Virus record (IMG/VR): IMGVR_UViG_3300044970_001247
Coordinates: 1 to 23,403 of that record
Length of the DNA stretch: 23,403 nucleotides
Source: a virus
Direction: 5' to 3' (one strand)
The position numbers were made by a program, and so were the translations under genes. The notes below the pieces were generated by a model. It was not told the DNA's origin. It was given only the letters and a program-made list of their open reading frames with translations, and ran no database searches. Shown here piece by piece: positions 6,682 to 14,673 of this stretch (position 1 is its first letter; every line of letters starts with the position of its first letter).

Positions 6682-9467
6682 TAGACTCCTGTGCCCTTCT
6701 TGCTGAATGGATTTGGATTGATCTTGAGGCCACTGGTCTTGCCATACTGTGGCTTTGTGTAATCCTTAACAGGTGGAGTTGTAACACCAATCTTAGGGGC
6801 GGTAGTCTTAACCATGTCAGGGTTCTTCCTAAATGCATTGTCAAGGAATGACGTTCCGCTTGCTGCTGGCGGAACAAGCCCAGGAATCATGTTCCTATAC
6901 TTGTCCTCAACCTGCTGCTCCCAAGGGCTCTTGCCACGCTTATCGGAAGGGCGAGTATCCTCTTGGGCGCCTGGCATCTTCGGGATTTCATAGCCAGGAA
7001 TCATGCTTCTCCACTTCTCTGTGTCACCGAAACTTGGAGCAACAGGGCTCAGGCTTACTTGCTTAATAGTGGAGAAGTCCCTAGCAAGTGCGGTCGTCCA
7101 GATTGGATCTGACTTAATCTTGCCGACAACAGTGTTGTACGACAGGTTATTCTTAAGGCCGTTGCCCTGAAGCAAGGCATCAAGGATATCCTTAGTGTCT
7201 ACCTCAGTCTTGCCGCGTCGCTTTGACAACTCGGTTGCCGATGCTAGAAGTGCCTTAGGATCGCTAAGACCGCTGGAAAGCCAGTTGTCAAAGTCCTTGT
7301 CCTCAGACAGTAGGCCACGGAACTGACCGCTTCCTGGCCTCCACTCTGGGATTGCTCGGACACCATTTGGTTCGTCTGCAACAAGTGGAACTCTGCCAAC
7401 GTAATATTCGCTGTCCGGGTTATTAATATTCTTCCATGCTTCCGACAGCGTGTTCATTGACCCGGTGAACGACACAAACGCATCAGCAGACCCATCTTGC
7501 TGCGGGCTGTTGAATCGAGTAAAGTCGAACTCTGCGCCGAACACGGACCGGGTGTACCTCTGGAACTGGTCAATGGTCATCTTAAGTGACTGCTGGCTAG
7601 GACCGCCAACGCCATTCATCATGCCGGTAATGACTACGTACCCACCAGATCCGCCTCCGGGGGCTGTAGAGTAGTTGCCTGGCAGGCGGTACATCTGCAC
7701 CTGGAACCCATTGGTCATGGAGGGGTCCATGTCCGAGTAGTTTCCTTCGTTCTCCTGCTTGATTGTTACTGGCTTGACATATACGGTAGCCGTCTTGCCG
7801 CCAATAGTCACAAGTGCTGGAAGCATTTCTCGCTCGCCAGCTTGAGCATCGCCCCAGTCGCTAACGCTGGTAAATCCGCGCTCGTCAACGATCATGACAG
7901 ATCCCGCATTAAGGGCGGCCTTAGAGTAGGTAGCTTCAATCCATGTGTTCATCAAAGTTGCAGGGTTAATGCGAGAGTTGGGGATATCCTCTGTGGCCAT
8001 GATGTTAATGATAACAGACTGCGCGTCGTTAATCCTGTTCAGCGACCAGTTGCCCTTAGCAAATAGGTTAGAGAACTCTTCGGCGGTAACGTAGTCGTCA
8101 CCATCTGTGTCGGCTTCTTCAAGTCCGCTACCAATTAGATAATTTACATTGACTCGGTTTTGGGAAATGTCGCTAAGCCATGGATATGTCTTAGCGCCCT
8201 CCTTGCCGAGGAATGTGGTAAGCTTGCCAAGTGACGCCATGACCAGGTCTGGGTGTCCTCCTCGGCCATTTAGCTTTCCGCCCTCGCCCTTAAACGATAC
8301 ACCGGACGCCATAAGGTCCTGCTCCATGCTTCGCATAAGGTTGCCAGCGTTGCCAGATGTAAACTGAATACCGCTATTGGACAGGAACTCAAGCCCTGTA
8401 CCGGTAAACTCGTTGGCAAGGACAGTCAGTCTGTTGGCTGTGGCAGGGTCTGCAGCTCCGAATCCGGCATCAATCAAGGCGTTGACGGAGTCGTTTGACT
8501 CGGTTACGGCCTGGCCGAATAGCTCGTCGAGGTTACCTGCCTCTACGCTGTTCATAACGCTTTCGTAAAGCTGAGCGCCCTCTTCTCCGCCTTTAAGCTT
8601 GCCGAGCAGCTTCATAAGGTCGTAGTACGGGGTCATGCTGTTTGAATCAACCTGAGCCCACAGGGAACCTAGCTCGCTGGTGAATGGTCCATCGTACGCA
8701 TTGAAGATAGCTTCAGCTGCGTCATTGACACCCTTCATAGCAGATTGAAGTTCTTTCTCGTATCTTTCTGCAGCCTTAATCTGGCCATCCTTGACGGCCT
8801 CCTTCTTGGCCTTAGAGTAAGCTGTCAGGAGGTTGCGATAAGGTTCGCTATCCTTGGTCAGCCCGCTGGCAAGAGCAGAGTTAAGCTGTCCACCAAGCCA
8901 GTCGGCATACTGCTTGTAGGTAATATCTTCTCGAGCGAGGGCTGCCTCTTTGCCGTCTCTCTCAACGTTGAAGCCTGCAATGAAGATGGCACCGGCGATC
9001 TTGTCTGCCTGGGTGATGTCGCCATTTTCAGTAAGCTCTGCAATTGTGCTAGCGCCCCACTCACGAACGTCAGCAAGGGTAACGTCATCGATTCCGCGGT
9101 TTGGGAATCCGTTTCCCAGGAGGCCGAAGTCAACCTTGGTGCCATTGTTCATGGAGTCGATAACAAGGTTCTGCACGTCAGTCTTGTATTGCTGCTCGAA
9201 CGACGATAGCTGTGATCGAAGTGTCTCGTACTCGGTAGAGCCTGGCGGGAAGCCGGCGAGCATCGACTGGTAGTAGTTAAGCACAAACTGACCGTCAACG
9301 TTCTGACCATTAAACTGGGCGTTGTATTGCCCAGCCTTCATGTTGGTCTGATACGCCGTAAGGATGTTCTGAAGCTCTGATTGCATCTGCTCCTTTAGGA
9401 GCTGATACACGAGCATGGATAGGTTCTGGGTTGTGCCAGATCGTCCGAATGAACCTCTACGTGCCAT
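6681..9467 (-). CDS. Large unknown virion-associated protein, 928 aa, with EF-hand-like loop
   Basis: Not recognised as a known family. The N-terminal ~300 residues are helical and Gln/Asn-rich; the middle holds an EF-hand-like calcium loop at residues 453-464; residues about 520-700 look more beta-rich with Gly and Tyr; the C-terminal ~110 residues are Lys/Pro-rich and probably disordered. That tail carries two similar short motifs, WRSMIPGYEIP (819-829) and YRNMIPGLVPP (857-867). The ATG at 9467 overlaps the portal stop by one base (TAATG), and GGAAGG lies just upstream. It directly follows the portal gene and is coupled to another giant gene, so it is probably a virion component: an ejection protein, a portal-associated connector or a head protein. 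The function beyond that is unknown. Confidence 0.6.
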   Translation of the reverse strand: MARRGSFGRSGTTQNLSMLVYQLLKEQMQSELQNILTAYQTNMKAGQYNAQFNGQNVDGQFVLNYYQSMLAGFPPGSTEYETLRSQLSSFEQQYKTDVQNLVIDSMNNGTKVDFGLLGNGFPNRGIDDVTLADVREWGASTIAELTENGDITQADKIAGAIFIAGFNVERDGKEAALAREDITYKQYADWLGGQLNSALASGLTKDSEPYRNLLTAYSKAKKEAVKDGQIKAAERYEKELQSAMKGVNDAAEAIFNAYDGPFTSELGSLWAQVDSNSMTPYYDLMKLLGKLKGGEEGAQLYESVMNSVEAGNLDELFGQAVTESNDSVNALIDAGFGAADPATANRLTVLANEFTGTGLEFLSNSGIQFTSGNAGNLMRSMEQDLMASGVSFKGEGGKLNGRGGHPDLVMASLGKLTTFLGKEGAKTYPWLSDISQNRVNVNYLIGSGLEEADTDGDDYVTAEEFSNLFAKGNWSLNRINDAQSVIINIMATEDIPNSRINPATLMNTWIEATYSKAALNAGSVMIVDERGFTSVSDWGDAQAGEREMLPALVTIGGKTATVYVKPVTIKQENEGNYSDMDPSMTNGFQVQMYRLPGNYSTAPGGGSGGYVVITGMMNGVGGPSQQSLKMTIDQFQRYTRSVFGAEFDFTRFNSPQQDGSADAFVSFTGSMNTLSEAWKNINNPDSEYYVGRVPLVADEPNGVRAIPEWRPGSGQFRGLLSEDKDFDNWLSSGLSDPKALLASATELSKRRGKTEVDTKDILDALLQGNGLKNNLSYNTVVGKIKSDPIWTTALARDFSTIKQVSLSPVAPSFGDTEKWRSMIPGYEIPKMPGAQEDTRPSDKRGKSPWEQQVEDKYRNMIPGLVPPAASGTSFLDNAFRKNPDMVKTTAPKIGVTTPPVKDYTKPQYGKTSGLKINPNPFSKKGTGV
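8076..8111 (-). other. EF-hand-like calcium-binding loop inside the 928-aa protein
   Basis: Encodes DTDGDDYVTAEE, residues 453-464. Asp at loop positions 1, 3 and 5, a hydrophobic residue at 8 and Glu at 12 match the EF-hand or dockerin-type calcium loop. Position 6 is Asp rather than the usual Gly. A helix-compatible sequence follows (EEFSNLFAKG). Only one good copy is seen; pairing with another loop is not evident. Confidence 0.55.
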
Positions 9468-11737
9468 TATTCACCTTCCATTCCAGGGAGTCCACCCTGA
9501 AGCATAGCCATCAGGTCTGCTCCACCAGCCTGTGCGTTCTGCGGTAGTGCCTCCTCCGGCGGAACTGCTCCGTCGGTAGGGGCGTTCAACATTGGCATGC
9601 CGCCCTGTGGTGGGTTCATGCTTGCCATGGCCTCCATGGCGCTAGCCTGTCCGGCCTCGGCCTGGGCCTGAGCTGCTTGAGGCGCCTGCTGCTGCATCTG
9701 ATTGAACATCTGGATGAGGGCACCCATCGTCTGGACAGCTGCAGGGTTGAGCGTTGCATCTGTCTGCTCGTCTCGGATGATCTCCTTCTCGCCCTCTGGG
9801 TCACTTACGCCCATGCGGTCCATGGCACGTTCAGCAGACCAGAGTCGGTTCTGCACCAGGTTGATTGCGGTCTGCGCAAGTTCGATGGTGTCACGAGGTG
9901 TGAGCTCCGGAGGAGTGATGGTAATCTGGTACTCTCCATCAATGATATTGCTGATGGCCTTGTCCTTGTTCTCCCACACGCGTGCGCACACTTCCCATAC
10001 CTGCTGAACCCAGCTGTAGAGTAACTTGCGCTTCGGTGAGATGCGTGCCTCATAGTTGGCCATAAGCTGGGCGATAGCCCGGCTGGACCCCAGCACGCTG
10101 GACGGAGCTAGTCCAAGTAGAAGATCGTTCAAGCCAGAGGCGACTGCAAGTTCACGGTCGATGCGCTTGTTGTAATCCTCTACTTGGAACTGTGGAATGA
10201 ATGGGTTGATCGACTCGATGCGGTTCCCGGCCCCAGGGGTAGCGACCTGGTTTGGCTTCGGGATGGCGTTGGCCGGGACCTCATCTGGAGCCTCGGATCC
10301 TACGAGCTGCCACATCTGACCGCCAACGACAGAGTGAATCATCTGGGCTTGCGCCGTGACCTTCTCGTCCTTCTCCCGGAGGAGCTGCTCGATGTCGTAC
10401 AGCTCAGGCTTACCATACGGGCTGCCTGGGATCATGCTGTTCCGGAGCATGATGTAAGGGATAATGCCTTCAAGCTCAGGGTGCTCGGTGCGCTTCACGA
10501 CGGTGTTGCCGACGATGATAGCGTTGCACACAAGCGGTGGCTTGCCTGGCTGGGTTGGGTGCTTGTACCAGTAGTCCATGATCTCGATCTTCATCTGGTC
10601 ATAGGCTGTCTGGTAGCGGATAGGATCTCGGTGGTAGCTGTTCAGGTAGATGCTGGCGATTGGGTCATCGTGGGTGCTAGCCGACGTGTATGGGAACCAC
10701 TGGTTGCCGTCACGCACAGGGATTACGTCAACGCCGAACTCTTCCAGCACAGCCTGCGGCGACAGGCCGTAGCTGTACAGCGCCCAATCCACGCGTGTGT
10801 AGTCAGAGCTGCCATAGCCAAGGTATAGGTTCTCTGGGGTGTCCACAATCTGGATGCGAGGCATCTTCTTGACTGGGTCCCAGAATACCTTGGCAGCAGT
10901 GTTGCCGTACAGGGCCTTCAGGAGAGTGGCCTCTTCGAGCTTTAGGTCGAAGTCATTGGCATCCCACCAAGCGTAGAGCAGACGCTCACGTCGCGCTGCC
11001 TGGCTGCGCTCGTCCTCTGTAGGGCCTGTTGGAACATAGTTTACAACTGGCGTTACGGCCTGCAAGGATGCAGGGATCTGAACGTAAGAGGCGTGCAGGT
11101 TTACCGATACGTGCGAGCGGCCTGACAGGCGTGCGCTTGGGTCCTCTGCCCAGTGGTCAGCGCCACCAAGGGTAAAGGTATTAGGATGGAAGTAGTGGTC
11201 GTATCGTCGGTAGATAGCACGCATGCGATTCTGCTCCGGCTCTACCAATTGCTTGCGGTTCATGGCCTCGAGGGCAAGGAGGAAGTCCTCGTTCTCTTCA
11301 GCTACTTCTCCAAGCTGGTTAAGTCGCTGGCGCTCAAGGGACATGCCCTTCTTCTGCTCGGCGGTGAGAGCCTGCAGTCGGTCGAACTTAGGATTGATCT
11401 TGGCGACACGCATCTTACCGCCGGAGATAACAGCGTCATTGATCGTGCGACCAGACCCAGCTCGCTTGGTCCGTCCATTGGCAATAGCGCTGGGGAGTGC
11501 GCTTGCCTTGCGGCCCTTAGTTGCGGCTGGTGTTGCTTCAGTCTTGATTGGCGTGCCAGGAGCGGCAACTGCCGCAGTCTTCTGGCCACGGATCTCCTTG
11601 CGGGCAGTCTCGATGGCCTTCTTAATCCCTTGAATGTTTCCTTGAGTGACGACGTTAGGGTCGGTCGTGATCATGGAAGGAACTTCCTTGCCATTCACGA
11701 AGGACCCAGAGGTCATCTTCAATTTGTCTTTAGGCAT
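9467..11737 (-). CDS. Portal protein
   Basis: A 756-residue protein directly downstream of the large terminase, the standard place for the portal, the dodecameric ring through which DNA enters and leaves the head. Residues about 165-345 hold a region with YRRYDHYF and RRERLLYAWWDANDF, where portals begin their clip and wing domains. Residues 440-460 and 515-590 are the helical stem and crown-like part (SVLGSSRAIAQLMANYEAR). The C-terminal ~80 residues are Gln/Ala/Met-rich and low complexity. The first ~115 residues form a Lys/Ala/Thr-rich extension not typical of portals. The ATG at 11737 overlaps the terminase end by 8 bases, with GGAG nearby. The call rests on position, size and pattern recognition. 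Confidence 0.82.
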   Translation of the reverse strand: MPKDKLKMTSGSFVNGKEVPSMITTDPNVVTQGNIQGIKKAIETARKEIRGQKTAAVAAPGTPIKTEATPAATKGRKASALPSAIANGRTKRAGSGRTINDAVISGGKMRVAKINPKFDRLQALTAEQKKGMSLERQRLNQLGEVAEENEDFLLALEAMNRKQLVEPEQNRMRAIYRRYDHYFHPNTFTLGGADHWAEDPSARLSGRSHVSVNLHASYVQIPASLQAVTPVVNYVPTGPTEDERSQAARRERLLYAWWDANDFDLKLEEATLLKALYGNTAAKVFWDPVKKMPRIQIVDTPENLYLGYGSSDYTRVDWALYSYGLSPQAVLEEFGVDVIPVRDGNQWFPYTSASTHDDPIASIYLNSYHRDPIRYQTAYDQMKIEIMDYWYKHPTQPGKPPLVCNAIIVGNTVVKRTEHPELEGIIPYIMLRNSMIPGSPYGKPELYDIEQLLREKDEKVTAQAQMIHSVVGGQMWQLVGSEAPDEVPANAIPKPNQVATPGAGNRIESINPFIPQFQVEDYNKRIDRELAVASGLNDLLLGLAPSSVLGSSRAIAQLMANYEARISPKRKLLYSWVQQVWEVCARVWENKDKAISNIIDGEYQITITPPELTPRDTIELAQTAINLVQNRLWSAERAMDRMGVSDPEGEKEIIRDEQTDATLNPAAVQTMGALIQMFNQMQQQAPQAAQAQAEAGQASAMEAMASMNPPQGGMPMLNAPTDGAVPPEEALPQNAQAGGADLMAMLQGGLPGMEGE

Positions 11738-13232
11738 TTGTTATCTCCCCAAAATAGCTGAACACAGGCTTCGTCACCGGGTTCGAAGGATTTCTGGTCG
11801 CGTGCCTCACCGACAGCGCCAGTGCCATTACGGCATCAGTTTCCAGCTTCTTGTCATCTAGCTTGTAGCCCAGCAGCTGGCGCCGGAGCTCCATCCAAGC
11901 ACCCTTCCGTGGGAGCTTGAGCTGTTGCCGATCAATCACGGCCTTGAGATCTGCCAGAAGCTCCAGCTTCTTGGCTCTCGTGCCGCCGAAGTCATAATCC
12001 CTCAGTGGCTTGATGATGCTGAACTCCTGGCGGAAAAGTTTCCCGCCGAAGCCAGTCGAGTCAATGGTGCTGGTGCATGCAGCCCCGTCCTGGTTGTAGA
12101 GCAGGTGCCCCTCTCGCACCATGTTTACCACCGATGGGATTGTCTGCTTGCCAACCTTGCGTCGGCACCGGACACCTACCATCATATCGCGCTCCGTGTA
12201 GTCAATCGTGATTGCCCACGTCGCGTCAGATGAAATGCCAGGGTCTACGCCCTGGGAGTACCTGCGGCCTTTGGTCGGAGCAATCTCCTCCTCGAAGTCC
12301 ACGAAGCACTTGTCGATCATGTCTGCGTTGAAGTACGCATCTCTCGACTCGATGAAGTAACCGTCGATGTTCTGTGGTACAAGGTACTCTGCCTGCTGAC
12401 GGACGATAGAGTCAAACGTCGCGGCGTTGAGACCGTACCCTACGTTGTCCCTAGTCGAGAGCCGGAAGCTCATGAACTGGTCATCGCGGTCTGGGTTGAT
12501 TGGGTTTCCCAGCTCCCACAGGTCTGCGTAGTCGTTGATGCCCTCAGTCGGTGTGCCAATGAAGTGTAGCTGTCCACCTGTTGAGAGTCGTCGGAGGTTC
12601 AGAACCTCCTGATAGATCATGAGAAGATGTGGCTCGAAAGCTGCCTCGTCGAACGAGATGCCATTCATGTCCTTGCCCAGGAGTGCCTTAGCCTTGTCCT
12701 GGGTGGTTCGGAAGTGGATGTTTGCCCCACCGAAGATGGGGTCAACCTTGATCCACAGGTACTCACCACGGTACTTCTTCTCGAAGTTATATACTGGACC
12801 GATCTCTTTCACGATTGGGCATCCCCTACCGCGTTGGGCTGGATGGCTTCCCTGAAGAAGCATCGATAGTTCCCTATGCACCAACTCGGCAGTTTCCTGC
12901 TGGATACCAATGTGATACCATTCGTAAGGCTCGGTAGTCCAACGTTCGGCATCCTCAATGGACCCAGCGGTCGGGGGACGAAGTCCCAGCTTGTAGGTGG
13001 CAGAGTGCAGGACTCCAACCGCCATCCCCAAAGTCTTACCGGCCCGGTTACCAGCGCTGCACACAGTAGTCAGGTATTTGGGCCTGAACCCTGTCTCATC
13101 GCGGGCAACCATACCTTCTAACCAGGCCAGTTGGCCCGGATTGAGATTGACACCTAGCCAGCGAGAGGCGAAGAAACCGATGTCGGTTCGGCCTCTGGCC
13201 AGATCTTGGGCAATCTCAGCATTAATATTCAA
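11730..13232 (-). CDS. terL: Terminase large subunit (ATPase and nuclease)
   Basis: The 500-residue DNA-packaging motor and genome-cutting enzyme, complete. The ATPase domain has a Walker A loop SAGNRAGKT at residues 59-67, Walker B ISFDEAAFE at 192-200 (D195, E196) and a coupling motif FIGTPTE at 224-230. The RNase H-like nuclease has its three acidic residues: D330 (SQGVDPG), D391 (STIDSTG) and D466 (LETDAVMA). This matches the Terminase_6 type. The start is TTG at 13232, forming TTGA with the TGA stop of the preceding gene. The next in-frame Met is residue 41, too far in because it would remove the N-terminal region before Walker A, so TTG is the most likely start. The enzyme works with the portal encoded next. 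Confidence 0.96.
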   Translation of the reverse strand: MNINAEIAQDLARGRTDIGFFASRWLGVNLNPGQLAWLEGMVARDETGFRPKYLTTVCSAGNRAGKTLGMAVGVLHSATYKLGLRPPTAGSIEDAERWTTEPYEWYHIGIQQETAELVHRELSMLLQGSHPAQRGRGCPIVKEIGPVYNFEKKYRGEYLWIKVDPIFGGANIHFRTTQDKAKALLGKDMNGISFDEAAFEPHLLMIYQEVLNLRRLSTGGQLHFIGTPTEGINDYADLWELGNPINPDRDDQFMSFRLSTRDNVGYGLNAATFDSIVRQQAEYLVPQNIDGYFIESRDAYFNADMIDKCFVDFEEEIAPTKGRRYSQGVDPGISSDATWAITIDYTERDMMVGVRCRRKVGKQTIPSVVNMVREGHLLYNQDGAACTSTIDSTGFGGKLFRQEFSIIKPLRDYDFGGTRAKKLELLADLKAVIDRQQLKLPRKGAWMELRRQLLGYKLDDKKLETDAVMALALSVRHATRNPSNPVTKPVFSYFGEITNA

Positions 13233-13387
13233 GCGGTTTTTCGCCTAGCTGTTTTAGCAGACTCTTTAAACGCCTTAGAGGTAGGTGCTCCCTTTGCCCC
13301 TGGCTTCCGCATCTTCTCTCCAGATCCAGCAGCAATGCGCTTTCTCTTGGCGTGAATGTTGGCGTATAGTCCCTTCTTAGCTGGCAC
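13229..13387 (-). CDS. Small basic protein, 52 aa, of a conserved phage family
   Basis: A strongly basic miniprotein beginning MPAKKGLYANIHAKRKRI, with a second conserved-looking block GSGEKMRKPGAKGAPT. I recall this pattern from small proteins in many uncultured aquatic phages, where its function is not known. The start is GTG at 13387, chosen because the resulting N-terminus matches the remembered family and because AAGGGG lies about 8 bases upstream. The frame stays open much further upstream but there it overlaps the 101-aa gene and reads as non-specific sequence. It overlaps the preceding gene by 11 bases and the terminase start by 4. Proximity to the terminase suggests a role in packaging or DNA binding; that is inference. 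Confidence 0.72.
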   Translation of the reverse strand: MPAKKGLYANIHAKRKRIAAGSGEKMRKPGAKGAPTSKAFKESAKTARRKTA

Positions 13388-13682
13388 TTTTCTTCCCCTT
13401 ATTTCTAGCGCTAATCGCCTTAGCCTTAGCCTTAGCATCAGCCTTGCTGCTAGCCCCCCACGCTTGAAGGGAGAGCAGGAGACGCGTCGGTCGCCCCTTA
13501 GAGTCTCGCTCCGGCCCAGGCATGTTACCCATGCGGGCCAGGAACGACGCTCGACGCGGATTGTCGCCAGACTTAACTGGCGCCTTGAGCGTGCCCCCCT
13601 TGTAGGAAGCACGCCCCTTAGCATTCAGCCCACCTGCAGGGTTCTTACCTTCCTTGCGGGTCCAGGCTGGGGTTTTAGCCAC
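13377..13682 (-). CDS. Small basic phage protein, 101 aa (possibly DUF6321-like)
   Basis: Starts MAKTPAWTRKEGKNPAGGLN, followed by a block with PVKSGDNPRRASFLARMGNM and GPERDSKGRPTRLLLSL, then a Lys/Ala-rich end. The layout resembles a small protein widespread in aquatic phages that I recall as DUF6321; that name is from memory and uncertain. The start is GTG at 13682, which yields the family-like N-terminus but has only a weak Shine-Dalgarno. It overlaps the preceding gene by 8 bases, suggesting translational coupling. It is very basic, like its neighbours, with no membrane segment or catalytic motif. The function is unknown; a nucleic-acid-binding or structural role is possible. Confidence 0.72.
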   Translation of the reverse strand: MAKTPAWTRKEGKNPAGGLNAKGRASYKGGTLKAPVKSGDNPRRASFLARMGNMPGPERDSKGRPTRLLLSLQAWGASSKADAKAKAKAISARNKGKKSAS

Positions 13683-13848
13683 GCTGGGCTACCGTTCGCT
13701 GTCCGGCCTTGTTGGTGCCAACGAGAGTCTTTCCGCCCTTAGGAAGCTTCTTACCCTTTGCTGGCTTGGCCTTAGTCTTACCTTTTCCTTTGGCGCCCTT
13801 CTTGGCATACATATCCATAAGGAACGCTGGCATCTTCTTTCCTGGCAT
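13675..13848 (-). CDS. Very basic 57-aa protein, unknown
   Basis: Begins MPGKKMPAFLMDMYAKKGAKG and continues as a Lys/Gly-rich chain, ending NKAGQRTVAQRG. About a quarter of residues are lysine. The ATG at 13848 overlaps the previous gene's TAA by one base (TAATG), with AAGGGG about 7 bases upstream; the end overlaps the next gene by 8 bases. It is too short for a usual gene-length cut-off, but exact fit into the overlapping chain of genes supports it. It could bind DNA or the capsid interior by charge. No family recognised. Confidence 0.65.
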   Translation of the reverse strand: MPGKKMPAFLMDMYAKKGAKGKGKTKAKPAKGKKLPKGGKTLVGTNKAGQRTVAQRG

Positions 13849-14000
13849 TATCGGCCCCTTCCTGTCTTAACTGTTACTTGACGAGTCAACGGTAGCGAAG
13901 ACCGACGCGGACCCTTTGATCGTGGGACCGTGTATGTAACCTTGGATCGGTCTGGAGCAACCGGGTTTGGCTGGCTCTTTGGAGCCTTCTTCTTTAGCAT
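13848..14000 (-). CDS. Basic 50-aa protein, unknown
   Basis: Starts MLKKKAPKSQPNPVAP and ends LTRQVTVKTGRGR. Rich in Lys, Arg, Pro and Ser, with no hydrophobic segment, and probably disordered. The ATG at 14000 and the TAA at 13848-13850 both form TAATG junctions with the flanking genes, which is the main evidence that it is real. No family recognised; the function is unknown. Confidence 0.6.
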   Translation of the reverse strand: MLKKKAPKSQPNPVAPDRSKVTYTVPRSKGPRRSSLPLTRQVTVKTGRGR

Positions 14001-14671
14001 TATCGTCCCAGTGTACCGCCCTTGGCGGCCCCTTCCCTGCGCTTGCGAAGGATGTAGTCCTTTCGGGACTCTCCTTGCTTAGCCTTCTCTGCTGGCATTA
14101 CAATCTTGTCATTATAGACCTGGGCTGCAGTGCGCTTAGACTTCTCTGGATGAGCTGCGTCAAATGGGAAATAGTCGAAAGCCTGACCAGCCTGTACAAA
14201 GATAGGGCGAGGCTTAGGGCTACCTGGCTTACCCTTTGGGGTAGTCTTCTTTCCTGCTCCGTCAGCCATCTGTGTGGACTTACGGCCACCGCCACGACCT
14301 GAGTCTCGTGAGAAGCCCTCTTCCTTGCGGACCTTGATAGAGCCTCCTGCGTATGTAGTGACTCCGGTAGCTTTGCTCTTAGACTTGCGCTTGTCTTCCT
14401 TCAAAGTTCCAAGTGCTACGCGATAGTTGTCGATCTGAGCCCAGACCTTCTTTTTCTCAGCGTAGTTCTTGAACTTGCCGGTCTTAACGTACTTAACAAG
14501 GCGCTGCATGTCAGCAAGGATATCCTTGCGAGTCTGCGTGCCACGTGCTGGTGCGCCACTGCTGTAGCGCTTCTGGCCAGGCTTTACCTTACCCACGTTT
14601 CCAGTGGACTCGGTCTTCGAGGCACCGTCAACGCTGCGTGAAGCTGGCTTCTTCTTAGGTGTTACTGCCAT
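14000..14671 (-). CDS. Lys/Gly-rich basic protein, 223 aa, unknown
   Basis: A highly basic protein. The N-terminus (1-50) is Lys/Ser/Gly-rich; residues about 50-95 form a more ordered helical region (DILADMQRLVKYVKTGKFKN); then come low-complexity Lys/Gly stretches; near 155-175 there is an aromatic patch (FDYFPFDAAHP). It ends in RKDYILRKRREGAAKGG-like sequence. The ATG at 14671 has AAGGAG 7 bases upstream. The stop overlaps the start of the next gene by one base. No family recognised. The charge and position before the terminase suggest DNA binding or a head-internal protein; this is inference only. Confidence 0.68.
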   Translation of the reverse strand: MAVTPKKKPASRSVDGASKTESTGNVGKVKPGQKRYSSGAPARGTQTRKDILADMQRLVKYVKTGKFKNYAEKKKVWAQIDNYRVALGTLKEDKRKSKSKATGVTTYAGGSIKVRKEEGFSRDSGRGGGRKSTQMADGAGKKTTPKGKPGSPKPRPIFVQAGQAFDYFPFDAAHPEKSKRTAAQVYNDKIVMPAEKAKQGESRKDYILRKRREGAAKGGTLGR

Positions 14672-14673
14672 GA

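Noticed and set aside
13388-13624. Upstream extension of the 52-aa gene to 131 codons, or a frameshift fusion with the 101-aa gene
   Set aside because: The extension reads as Arg/Leu-rich sequence out of frame with the conserved 101-aa protein. A GTG with a good Shine-Dalgarno gives a family-like N-terminus, and the A-rich run near the junction (AAGAAAAG) is not a convincing slippery site.
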